From assembly GCF_029360725.1 (NCBI RefSeq), contig NZ_JARKMY010000014.1:317201-381200 (forward strand): a stretch of 64,000 nucleotides of DNA. The letters run 5' to 3'. Made by a program: the position numbers and the translations under genes. The notes beneath the pieces are model-generated. The model had not been told where the DNA came from. It searched no databases and saw only the letters and a program-made list of their open reading frames with translations. Each line of letters begins with the position of its first letter. The first letter of the stretch is position 1. This document shows positions 25,902 to 36,600 of the stretch, piece by piece. The stretch is from Chryseolinea sp. H1M3-3 (GTDB lineage Bacteria; Bacteroidota; Bacteroidia; Cytophagales; Cyclobacteriaceae).

Positions 25902-27227
25902 ATGCGCTATTTTTTTAACTTAATACTCTCATTAACGCTATGTCTATGCTGTTTTGCATATACAACATCGCATGCTCAAAATTTTCCAGTCTATAACAGT
26001 TTTTACATCAATCCGTTTTTATACAATCCGGCTGAAGCACTTACCGAATATACCCAGATTTTTGCATTACACCGACAACAGTGGATGAATATCGAAGGAG
26101 CGCCGACAGTTTCTGCGTTGACAATTAACACTTTGTTAAATGAATCACGGGCGGGTATAGGCGCAAAATTTTCTTCCTATAAGCGTGGATTGTTAAACAC
26201 TACCGACTTCACTTTATCTTATGCCTACGGTGTACCTATGGGGCAAAAAAACTGGCTGTTTCTTGGCCTTTCGGGCGGGGCGATAACAAATTCCATTGAC
26301 CTTACCAAGGTGAGCGACCCCAATGACCCAGCCATAGCAAATTATTTGGCCAACAATATTCAACCCGCAGCGGGCTTCGGGGCACTTTATCGATCGGGCT
26401 CCGGATTAAACGTCGGTTTTTCCTTTCCTCAACTTTTTCCGAACGTTTATAACAGCGATGCCAGCTTTTCCAACACTACAGTCTCTCCCGCAGATAACGT
26501 TTTTGTCACTATTTATTACAAGCGAAAAGTTGAGAGCAAGATTGTAAGTCGCAAGAAAGGCGGGCTGAAGCGAAAAGTAAAAACGCAGGAGGCAATTGCG
26601 CCACTGGAAATGTATTTCAACTACAAATATTCCAAATATGGCAACAGCCAGTTCGAACTGCTCGGCAAACTTAATTTAACTCAAAACTTCTGGCTAGGTG
26701 GGTCTTATCGCTTGCCTTACGGATTCACAGGAAATCTGGGAATTAATACACAGCGATTCATTTTAGGATATTCTTATGAGCCTAACAATCAACCTCAGGA
26801 CGGCTTCTCACAAGGTTCGCACGAAGTAATCCTGGGGCTTAAGCTAGGAAGCATCAAAAAATTCAAACGTGCCGCACCAGTTCTCCGCTCTACATTAACA
26901 AAAACACCAAATGAAAAACACACGGCACGATTCCAGGACACTGGAGACGATCCGAATAAGCTCAACGCAGAACAGGGAACTGCTAAAAAGAAATACTATG
27001 TAGTGATTCGTGTGTTTAATGATTTTACACAAGCTGACAATTACAAGAAGAAACTAATCACCGAAAAATTCAATGCTGAGATATTCTATAATCCTCAGGA
27101 TAAAAAATACTACGTTCACGTTCTTGAAACATTGAAAGCTTCTGAGGCTAACGAAGAGATCAGAAATCTTAAGTCTTACACGAAACTCAAGGAAGCACGT
27201 CTATTGGTCGTAACGAGCGACAAGTAA
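25902..27227 (+). CDS. PorP/SprF-family T9SS membrane protein with SPOR-like tail
   Basis: A 441-residue outer-membrane protein. A signal peptide ends at TTSHAQ. The PorP/SprF barrel (about 26-310) begins with the family's NFPVYNSFYINPFLYNPAEA and HRQQWMNIEGAPT pattern and ends in GYSYEPNN. A linker follows, then about 75 residues (363-441) starting KKYYVVIRVFNDFTQADNYK that match a SPOR domain (beta-alpha-beta-beta-alpha-beta, with YYVHVLETLKASEANEEI). PorP/SprF proteins help export or anchor type B T9SS cargo such as gliding adhesins, while SPOR domains bind denuded peptidoglycan glycans. It is the first gene of a four-gene rightward locus with two type B cargo proteins and a second PorP/SprF, and the next gene is 47 bp away. 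Confidence 0.88.
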   Translation: MRYFFNLILSLTLCLCCFAYTTSHAQNFPVYNSFYINPFLYNPAEALTEYTQIFALHRQQWMNIEGAPTVSALTINTLLNESRAGIGAKFSSYKRGLLNTTDFTLSYAYGVPMGQKNWLFLGLSGGAITNSIDLTKVSDPNDPAIANYLANNIQPAAGFGALYRSGSGLNVGFSFPQLFPNVYNSDASFSNTTVSPADNVFVTIYYKRKVESKIVSRKKGGLKRKVKTQEAIAPLEMYFNYKYSKYGNSQFELLGKLNLTQNFWLGGSYRLPYGFTGNLGINTQRFILGYSYEPNNQPQDGFSQGSHEVILGLKLGSIKKFKRAAPVLRSTLTKTPNEKHTARFQDTGDDPNKLNAEQGTAKKKYYVVIRVFNDFTQADNYKKKLITEKFNAEIFYNPQDKKYYVHVLETLKASEANEEIRNLKSYTKLKEARLLVVTSDK

Positions 27228-27274
27228 CCTTAAATTCAGGTTACATTGAAGGCTGTGAAAAGGATTCAAGGATA

Positions 27275-30200
27275 ATGAAACAAATGCAAAATACTGTGCG
27301 TGCTGTCTGTCTCTTTACTTTTATGATAAGTACAGTTTTAACTGCATTTTCACAAAAGCCAGAAATTAAATCTGTTGATAAATGGTCTGGACACGTTGAG
27401 GAAATGGTAACTATTAAAGGTGCCTTTTTTGGAACTGACGCCAGTAAAATCACGGTGACTTTTGGTGCAGCCAAAGCGGATATAGTTTCCATCTCTGATC
27501 AAATTCTGGAGGTCAAGGTTCCTTCGGGAACAACCTACTCCGGTATCGCCGTGACAAATGTGACTACGGGCTTATCGGGTTACACGAAAAAGCAATTTTT
27601 ATTGAATTACAATGGCAATGCAGGGTTTGAACTTAGCAATCTCCAGGGCCAATTTAACTTTCCAGCCGGCGCTGCGGTATCGGAAGGCCTATACGATCTT
27701 TGCATGTGCGATTTCGACGGCGATAAAAAGGTTGATGTCGCTACTGCCAGTGACAATTTTAAGTTCATTAATATTTTTCCTAACGGTTCCACTGTAGGCA
27801 CGGTGTCCTTCCCCAGTAAAACTGCCGTCAACATTGCGTCACTTTCGCTCCACATCAAATGTGGGGATTTGAATGGTGACGGTAAGCCAGACCTTGTTGC
27901 AACGGAAAGTGGAGTTACAGATAAAGTCTTCATTTTAAAAAATGGAAGTACTGGGCCTGGCAACTTTTCTTTCGCTCCACCCGCACCGATAACACTTTCT
28001 GGTAAACGCCCAAAGCGAATAGAAATAGCAGACCTGGATGCCAATGGAAAGCCGGAGTTGATCGTCACTTCTCAGGGAAGCAATTCAGTAACTGTTTTAG
28101 TAAATCAAAGTTCGGTCGCGGCCATATCCTTCTCTCCCACACCGCCCATCGATGTGGTCATACCAGGAGCAGTAACAACAGAAGGGCTTGCCGCAGAAGA
28201 TTTAAATGGCGATGGTTTACCAGAGATCGTTACCAGTCAATTTCAGACGAACTCAAATATTTATGTCATTGAAAATAAAAGTTCACCTGGCTCATTTGCC
28301 GCAGGAGACATAAAAACGTTGACAGTTGGTACACCGATAAAAAATATTCGTGTCGGTGATCTTGATGGAGATGGTAAAGCAGACATCGCTTTTACACAAC
28401 TTGTCTCAGCAGGCATTGGAATATTTCTAAACCAAAGCACAACGTCACTCGCCTTTGGCAGTCTCAAAACTATCGAAACCGACATAACACCTTGGGGGAT
28501 CGATTTTGGAGACCTGGACGGAGATGGTAAAATAGACATCGCTATTGCATCGCTTACAAAGAAATCGTTAACCGTTTTAAACAATACCAGCACAAGCGGA
28601 AATCTTTCCTTTGAGAAATTCATACAGCCTACAACCTATATCAATCGCCATATCGCCATTTGTGATGTCGACACTGATGGTAAACCTGACTTAGTGTTCA
28701 CCAGCATTGATGATAATAACCTTAATATTCCGGCATCAAAGATTTCCGTATTCAGAAATAAACATTGTATGGTACCCTTCATAAAGCCTGAAGGACCTCT
28801 AAATGTATGTGCTGGATTCCCATTGGAATTAAAAGCAACAAAAGGCGGCGGAGTCACCTACGAGTGGACCAATACGACAACAAATACAACCGTAGCAGGT
28901 ACGGAAACATTTTCACCTGTGGTATCCGGCGATTACGTCGTTAAAGCTATTTCTGAAAGCAACTCATGCAACGAGCTTTCAAACATAGTAAAGGTGACAA
29001 TCTCCCCCGGAGCCGCAGGAGACCCGCTACCTATCAACGACGGCCCTGTTTGTGTAGGTCAAACGTTGGCCCTCAAAATATCAAATGACCTGGGCGCAGG
29101 ATTCACTTATGAATGGTCTGGTCCTGAAAACTATACAGGGACAGGCATTAACCCTTCACCTGTTACAAACTTCAAATTAGTAAATGCGGGACGCTACTAT
29201 GTAGATGTCAAGGCTGCCAGTGGATGCATAGCGCGCCGCGAGTCTACATTGGTTGAGGCTATCGATTTGCCTGATTTTAAAGTTGGATTTTCAGGTTCAG
29301 ATGTTATTTGCTCCGGCGATCTCAAACAATTGACAATTGTCCCAAACGCTCCCGGCTTTACTTACCAGTGGTATGAAACTACTTCGGGAATAATTACAGG
29401 CGCAACAACACCAACGCATACGATAGGCGCATCTGGAAATTTCTATTATACCGCAGACTCGTCAAATCCAGCTTGCCCTACTGTGACCTCCTCCAGCGCA
29501 ACGTTGAAAGTTGTAACGCTGCCAGTGCCTGCATTTACAATGCCTGCATCAGCTTGCAAAGGCCAGGAAATTTCCTTCTCCAATCAATCTACTTTTGACA
29601 ATCAAGTAACACCAGGCTATCAATGGAACTTCGGGGATGGAAACATCTCTACGGAAAAGGATCCGAAACATATCTACGCGAACACCGGCGCTATTACAGT
29701 AAAACTAACAGTGAGTTATGGAAGCAATGCTTGCCCTGTGACACTCACCAAGCCTGGTTTGACCATCACCGATGCGCCTGCAGTTTCCATCTCCAGTGAT
29801 TTGAATAAGTTTGAGCTATGCCCTGAAGAAAAATTAAAACTTCTTGTAGCCGGAACATTCAATTCATATTCCTGGAGTACTGGAGCGGTTACACCTACCA
29901 TTGATATTACAGAAGCCGGAACGTACAGTGTGACGGTCACTGCAGTGAACGGCTGCGAATTGAAAGCAACCAAAGAAATTACAAATCTTCCTGCACCAGA
30001 AGTAACGGTCATTGCAACACCTGAAATAATAGATGAAGGACAAAGCGTTCAATTGGAAGCTTCGGGGCTCGAAAGTTACAGTTGGACACCCGAAGAGACA
30101 TTATCAGATCCGTTACTCGCCAACCCCATAGCGCTACCGTTAGTTACGACAACTTATGAGGTTACCGGCACTGACATCAACAATTGTAAAGGCAAAGCAA

Positions 30201-30505
30201 CCATTGATGTGAAGGTGCGGGGTGAAGCTATTGTAAAAAAATTGAAGCCCGAGAACTTCTTTTCACCTAATGAAGACCTGGTTAGTCCCTATTGGAAGGT
30301 TGAAAAAATTGATGAATACCCGCAGTGCGAGGTGCTTATCTTTGACGATAAAGGCGTAAAAGTTTTTAATGCAAAGCCATACATGAATGATTGGGATGGC
30401 TCCTTTAACGGAAAACGTTTACCCGATGGTGTTTACTACTACATCATACGTTGTGAAGGCGAAGAAAGTGCGCCCAGATCGGGAAGTATAACATTGTTAC
30501 GATAG
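27275..30505 (+). CDS. FG-GAP/PKD adhesin with T9SS type B sorting domain
   Basis: A 1076-residue cell-surface protein. Order: signal peptide (to about residue 26, ending TAFSQ); IPT/TIG domain (28-110); FG-GAP/VCBS seven-bladed propeller (about 118-485), with repeated calcium-binding loops such as DFDGDKKVD, DLNGDGKPD, DLDGDGKAD and DVDTDGKPD; three Cys-containing Ig-like domains (about 505-750); PKD domain (about 755-835, YQWNFGDGNISTEKDPKH); two further Ig-like segments; type B T9SS C-terminal domain (about 985-1076, FFSPNEDL...LIFDDKGVKVF...WDGSFNGKRLPDGVYYY). It is probably exported by the T9SS with help from the neighbouring PorP/SprF proteins and attached to the surface, as for gliding or biofilm adhesins. 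Its ligand is unknown. Confidence 0.88.
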   Translation: MKQMQNTVRAVCLFTFMISTVLTAFSQKPEIKSVDKWSGHVEEMVTIKGAFFGTDASKITVTFGAAKADIVSISDQILEVKVPSGTTYSGIAVTNVTTGLSGYTKKQFLLNYNGNAGFELSNLQGQFNFPAGAAVSEGLYDLCMCDFDGDKKVDVATASDNFKFINIFPNGSTVGTVSFPSKTAVNIASLSLHIKCGDLNGDGKPDLVATESGVTDKVFILKNGSTGPGNFSFAPPAPITLSGKRPKRIEIADLDANGKPELIVTSQGSNSVTVLVNQSSVAAISFSPTPPIDVVIPGAVTTEGLAAEDLNGDGLPEIVTSQFQTNSNIYVIENKSSPGSFAAGDIKTLTVGTPIKNIRVGDLDGDGKADIAFTQLVSAGIGIFLNQSTTSLAFGSLKTIETDITPWGIDFGDLDGDGKIDIAIASLTKKSLTVLNNTSTSGNLSFEKFIQPTTYINRHIAICDVDTDGKPDLVFTSIDDNNLNIPASKISVFRNKHCMVPFIKPEGPLNVCAGFPLELKATKGGGVTYEWTNTTTNTTVAGTETFSPVVSGDYVVKAISESNSCNELSNIVKVTISPGAAGDPLPINDGPVCVGQTLALKISNDLGAGFTYEWSGPENYTGTGINPSPVTNFKLVNAGRYYVDVKAASGCIARRESTLVEAIDLPDFKVGFSGSDVICSGDLKQLTIVPNAPGFTYQWYETTSGIITGATTPTHTIGASGNFYYTADSSNPACPTVTSSSATLKVVTLPVPAFTMPASACKGQEISFSNQSTFDNQVTPGYQWNFGDGNISTEKDPKHIYANTGAITVKLTVSYGSNACPVTLTKPGLTITDAPAVSISSDLNKFELCPEEKLKLLVAGTFNSYSWSTGAVTPTIDITEAGTYSVTVTAVNGCELKATKEITNLPAPEVTVIATPEIIDEGQSVQLEASGLESYSWTPEETLSDPLLANPIALPLVTTTYEVTGTDINNCKGKATIDVKVRGEAIVKKLKPENFFSPNEDLVSPYWKVEKIDEYPQCEVLIFDDKGVKVFNAKPYMNDWDGSFNGKRLPDGVYYYIIRCEGEESAPRSGSITLLR

Positions 30506-30676
30506 AATTCTATGGCGGAATCTAATGATTTTGGAGTCGGCATAGGTTTTGTGTATAGCAGGGATTCCTCTAACCGCTGCATAAAACTTACACCTAAAAA
30601 GCCGTCTGTTTTTAGTATCAAATAAATAAACAGATAGTGTCATATTTCGCAAGTGCTTAATCAAAAATCCTGAGTT

Positions 30677-33600
30677 ATGAAGAGGCTTCTTTACGCGGTA
30701 GTGTTTTTCTGCGCAGGCATTTATACGATACCCGCCTATGCACAGGTTAAAGAAATATGTGCGAACAGTATCGATGATGATGGAGACGGTTTCATCGATT
30801 GTTTTGATGGTGAGTGTGCAAAAGAAGTTGTCTGCAGCGGCGGATATATCGGAAATGATCTTAACTGCGAAGCAAAACCTTCTGAATTTCCTAAGTTCTC
30901 CTTAGCGCTTGAGTCCGCGTCTGAAAATGGAACGGCCGTTCACCTCGGTCGTATTGCAGTTGGTGATATCGATGGTGACGGAACGCCTGAAATGATCACC
31001 ACAAATAGGTATTCTAAAAAAATCTTCATACTGAATGGTGAAAATGTGGCAGGTGTCAATACAATTCAAAAACAAATCACGGTTGGATATTCACCTAACT
31101 ACACTGACATTCTAACTGCAAATCTGGACCCGACACAGAAATGCGCAACTATCTTCACGATCAGCACTGGTAACTATGTTCGTGCTTATGATTGCAATCT
31201 GAATTTTATTTGGGAAAGAGATATGACCGGAGACCCGGGAATGATGGGTCTCGCCGACTTCAATGGCGATGGTCAAGTCGAGTTGTATGCCCGAAATGCT
31301 ATTTATAACGCCCATAATGGTGATGTAATTGTTGCACCTCGCGGATGGTCATATTCAAATGAAGACAGACGCCCCAACGGTGGACCTGTTGCTGTTGATA
31401 TTTTAAATGATGCTACAAAAAATGCTCACCTATTGACCGATGCCATTAAAGATGACAACCTCGAACTTGTTGTCGGTGACACTATCTTCAGCGTCAATAT
31501 AGCATCTAAAACAATTTCACCCTCCAAGGTCATGCCGAATTATGGGCGGCGTACACCAAGTGATGCGACCAGTATAGCCGACTTTAATCTTGATGGTTCA
31601 CTTGACGTTATCATTTCTGGTAAGAATATGGCAGACGGTAATACCACCATTTTCTTTTGGGATGTTAAAACTGGTGTAGTTAAAACATATTCCGATCCAA
31701 TCGCCGGCAATTTTACAATCCAAAATTGCCAGGGCGCTACTGGCACAACTACAGGCGAATATTACAAAAACGGGTGGCACCAGGGAACTGGACGTGTAAA
31801 TATTGCCGACCTGGATGGCGATGGAAAATTGAACGCCGCCTATGTCTCCGGTAAATTCCTTTATGCCCTTAAAGAAGATTTAACCCTACTTTGGCGAATT
31901 ACCGTGAACGAAGAAACGTCCGGAAATACCGGGTGTACGCTATTTGATTTTAATGGCGACGGCAAATCTGAAGTCGTCTATCGTGATGAGAAATTCATTT
32001 ACATTATTGATGGAAGCAACGGTAACATTTTTACGCAGCAGCCTTGCGTATCAAGGACCAACCGGGAATATCCAATTGTTGCAGATGTTGATGCAGATGG
32101 TAATACTGAACTATGTGTGACCTGTCGAACAGTAGATTTTGTTCAAAATGGAACTATCACAGATCCGAACGATCCTGGTTATTTAACAGAAGATCAAAAA
32201 AACTTTTGTAACATCGACAACGCCGAATACTCCCAGGTAAGAGTATTCAGATCCGGTAGCGAACCTTGGGTACCGGCGAGAAGAGTTTGGAATCAACATG
32301 GTTACTTTAACGTTAACGTAAATGACAATCTAACCATCCCTAGGATTCAGCAGAAACATCATCTCGTGTTCTCTGAGAACGTTTGTACAGTAGGTAAGAA
32401 TCGTCCACTAAACAGCTTCTTAAATCAGTCACCTTTCTTAAACTCGTTAGGTTGTCCAAAATATGCTTCTCCTGATTTAGCGTATGTCCAAAATTCCCTG
32501 ACGGTTAATCAACCTACATGTCCCGAGACAGACTTCACCATTTCATTTCAGATCACAAATCTTGGTGATGTGTCTTTAAGTGGTACTGTGCCAATTTCGT
32601 TCTACAACGGTGACCCTAAACTGGTAAATGCAATCAAGCTAAATACAATCAATATAAACCTGGCAGACTTTAAAGTCAACAGTGTTCAAACCATTACGAA
32701 TGCTACTGTAAATGGTCCCGGATCACCCTTTACACTTTACATTGTATTAAATGATGGCGGTACTACTGTGCCTACGCCTATCAAGCTTCCCAACACCAAT
32801 TTTATTGAGTGTAATTATGCAAATAATGTTTTATCGAGCCCGGTTAATCCAATACTCGCTCCACTAACAACCTTAAAAATTAAGGATAATATTAAGTGTT
32901 CACCAGGCACCACGCCGGATAATGGTGCTGTCGAAGCTTTTGTTCCTGATGGCGCACTTAAAAACACAACAGACTATCAATTCTATTGGTCTATTGGAAC
33001 AACCGCCAAACCCTTAGGATCGACCGACCACACCGGGGCGACATACACTGGCATTAAAGAGGATACCTATACAGTTTATGCGATACATAAAACAGCGAAT
33101 TGTTACACAGTAACCAAAGACGTTGTCGTAGATAAAGTAAATTCCCCGGTCGTCGTCAAACTGATTTTAGAAAATCCATACGACAATTGTAAATACCCTA
33201 ACGCCAAACTCCGGGCCGTTGTAAATGACACGGACAACGATGGTGTCGGCGACCCAACGGGAAATTACACTTACACCTGGTACGTTGGTAACGATGTGTT
33301 TGGAGAAGTAGTTGGCGTAAGTCATATCGTTACGGATTTACAACCTATAGCATATTCGGTTTTGGTGAAGAGCAAGGCAACAGGTTGCCAAACCCTTCAA
33401 TCTTATACTGTCCCCAATCAAGCAGTTAAGCCCGTGCCGACGGTAACGAAGATCGATGCAACGTGCTCGGCTGTCGCTACGGGAAGTGCATCTGCAAATG
33501 TAGGAGGCGTGACTGCCGGTTATACTTTCGAATGGTCTATTGGCAACTCGGCTAAGCCTGTACCCGATTTTACAGGCGCGAATTATTCAAACCTGGGGGC

Positions 33601-36600
33601 CGGTACTTATACATTGGTTGTCACACGCAACTCTTCGCAGTGTAGCTCAGATCCCGTGCAGGTAACTATTATTCAAACCATACCTCCAGTCGTTGCGGCA
33701 ACTGTTAACGCGCACCAAACATCATGTGATATTTCACTGCCTAACGGTTCCGCCACTGCCAATGTAGGAGGCACTACGACCGGTTATAACTTCGAATGGT
33801 TTTTTGGACAGAACACTGTACCTGCTAATAGGGTATCTACATCAAGCGCTCCTTCCAATCTAAACGTTGGAACATATACAGTAAAAGCAACTGACATTGT
33901 CACGGGCTGCTCAGACACAGAAGAAGTAACCATTAACTTCGCTGTCGTTACCCCTACCCTGACGTTGTCATCCACATCTCATGCTACGCAATGTTCACCC
34001 GCTAATGGATCCATTACGGTTTCAGTGAACCCTGGTACGGCAACAGACTATACATTCTCATGGTACATCGGAGAAAGTATTAAAGCCACACCTGATTTCA
34101 CGGACACGGACCAGACATTGAGCGGATTGGCAGCGGGCAAATATACCGTTAAAGCCATTTTCGATGCGCGTCATTGCGAGACCGCACCAATAACAGTAAC
34201 AATAAATGATCTAGCTCCGGTAACTACATTTAATCCTACGAACGTTGTACGTCCCAGTGATTGCAACGATAACAATGGATCGCTGTCAGTTTCGGTATTT
34301 GCTCCAGGCAATACGTTGGGATTTGACTTTGAATGGAGAAAAGGAGAAGAGCCATATCAGGAACCAGCCATCACCACTACAACCAATACGGCGACGTCAA
34401 GTACCGCGACACAATTGGTGACGGGAAAATATACGCTGATCGCCACGAATCGCAATACGGGTTGTGTTACTACAAAAACCTTTGATCTTCCATTTGATGA
34501 TGCCCAGGTGTTAGCCTTTGATAAAAAGTTAAATATTGAAAATTGCGTTCCGGGCAATGATGGAGAAATTTACGTCAACTTAATTCCAACTCCTGGTTTT
34601 GATCATAGTGATTATCGCATTGATGTCTTTGAAGGGAAAAATGATTTGGGGGCATCCGGTGCAACATTTGGCTCTAAAAATGGCGTAAGTGGCACAACCA
34701 ATTATTCTTGGATAGGTCTCGAACCAGGCTTTTACACATTTGTAGCGATAACCACTAATCCTGCAAGAAGCACGTTTGAGTGTCGTTCAGTGCCGGTCAC
34801 GGTTGAACTCATTCAACAAACCACTAATCCTGTGTTCACAGCGAACCCAGTCGTAAACAATGTAAACTGTGATGGTGTTGCTGCGACTGGTCAGCTTTCT
34901 GTAAATATTGCAAATGCCGTTGACTACACTTTTGAATGGTTTGAAGGAACTGACATCACATCGGACCCCCTAGGCACCAATACGGGTGGCATTCCTGGTG
35001 GCGTACCTTCAGGAGTCAGTGCACTCAATCTGCCTGCGGGAAAGTATACGGTAAAGGTTACGAAAACTGCAGGTGTGTCGGCCGGTTGTTTCTCGACTGC
35101 AACTTATCAAGTATTTGATAACCAGCCGACAATTTCAATTGCGCAAGCGGATGTAGCGCTTGTCGACATCACACGATGCGATATGATGACAGCAGGATCG
35201 GCAACAATTAATACCATTATGGAAGGCGGCGTGGCCGCACCGCTAGGCAATTATACTTTCGAGTGGTTTACAGCAGATGTCGCAGGTCCTCAAATTATTC
35301 CTTTGGAAACAGGAAATTCCTTGCTGAACAGACCGGCCGGAATATACTATGTACGTGCGATTAACACGACGAGTATGTGCAGCACCAGTGGTTTGTTCGA
35401 GTTTGAAATTAAAGATAAAACGGCGAACACCGTTGGTGTCGACTTGGTCTCATTTGTAATACCTACACAATGCTTTAAGCCTGCGAATATCACAGGACGC
35501 CTTGAAGTACTCGCGACTGGAAACAGTGGCAGCGGTTATACTTACAATTGGTTTCAAGGTCAATCTACAGCAGGCCCACCTTTGCCCGGTGCGAACATCG
35601 GCGGAGGCGGTATCATAGCACAGGATCTGGCAGCCGGATTTTATACTGTTGAAGTATTGAACAACACGACGCAGTGTACAATAACCGCTACATACGAACT
35701 ACCGCTCGACATACGTCCAATATCAATGACGGCATCGGCCGAACCGCTTTCGGTTTGTTTCGATACGAATAAAGATGGAAGCGTGTTCGCCACCGTTACC
35801 AACGGGTATAAAAATGAATACGATTACTTCTGGTATGCAGAAACTGTAAAAGCTACTGAAGATTTTACCAGCATGCCATTAGCACCAATCAGCAACTTAG
35901 GCATAGGAAACTTCATTGTAAAAATTATTGATCAGAACGATGCTTCGTGTATTGTGTCTGACACTGTTCGGGTTGAGGATGGACGCGTAATGCCAGTTGT
36001 GATCGCAGAACCATTGGCGCCGCTTACCATGTGTGATCCCACCCGCCCTGATGGTGTGGCAGCAGCACACGTGGATGGAGCAATCATCTATCATCGATTT
36101 GATTGGTTTACCAACGCACCGCCTAGTGGCGCAATAATATACTCAGGCTCACAGGCGTCAAGCCTCAGCGGCGGTCTGTATTCCGTAATTGCCACCGACT
36201 TTGTCAGTGGCTGTTCGGACACAACCCAAGTTACTATTGATGTACAACAGGTTCCTGTCCCTATGCCGACCATTAAAATTCTTTCTATGGTGACTAGTTG
36301 TATTACTGATAATGGTGCACTTTCAGTTTCTGTCAATGGAATCACAAGTGAATATGTGTTTGACTGGTACATTGGAAATGCAGAAAAGGCTTCACCGGAT
36401 TTTGTTGGTGAATTTTATGATAGCCTGGCCGTTGGACCATACGCCGTAACCGCTACGAGCAGGATCACCGGTTGTAAGTCGCCAATAGCAGTCGAAAACA
36501 TTACCAATAATCCAAAATTCCCTGATTTCAGTATCACTACTGTTCCCACGCTATGTCGTCAGGATTCCAGTGAGCCTGCTACCGGGTTTGCCGCACTCTT

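Noticed and set aside
27607-28068. 153-codon antisense ORF
   Set aside because: Complement of the FG-GAP propeller of the 1076-residue adhesin, whose domain pattern is clear on the other strand.
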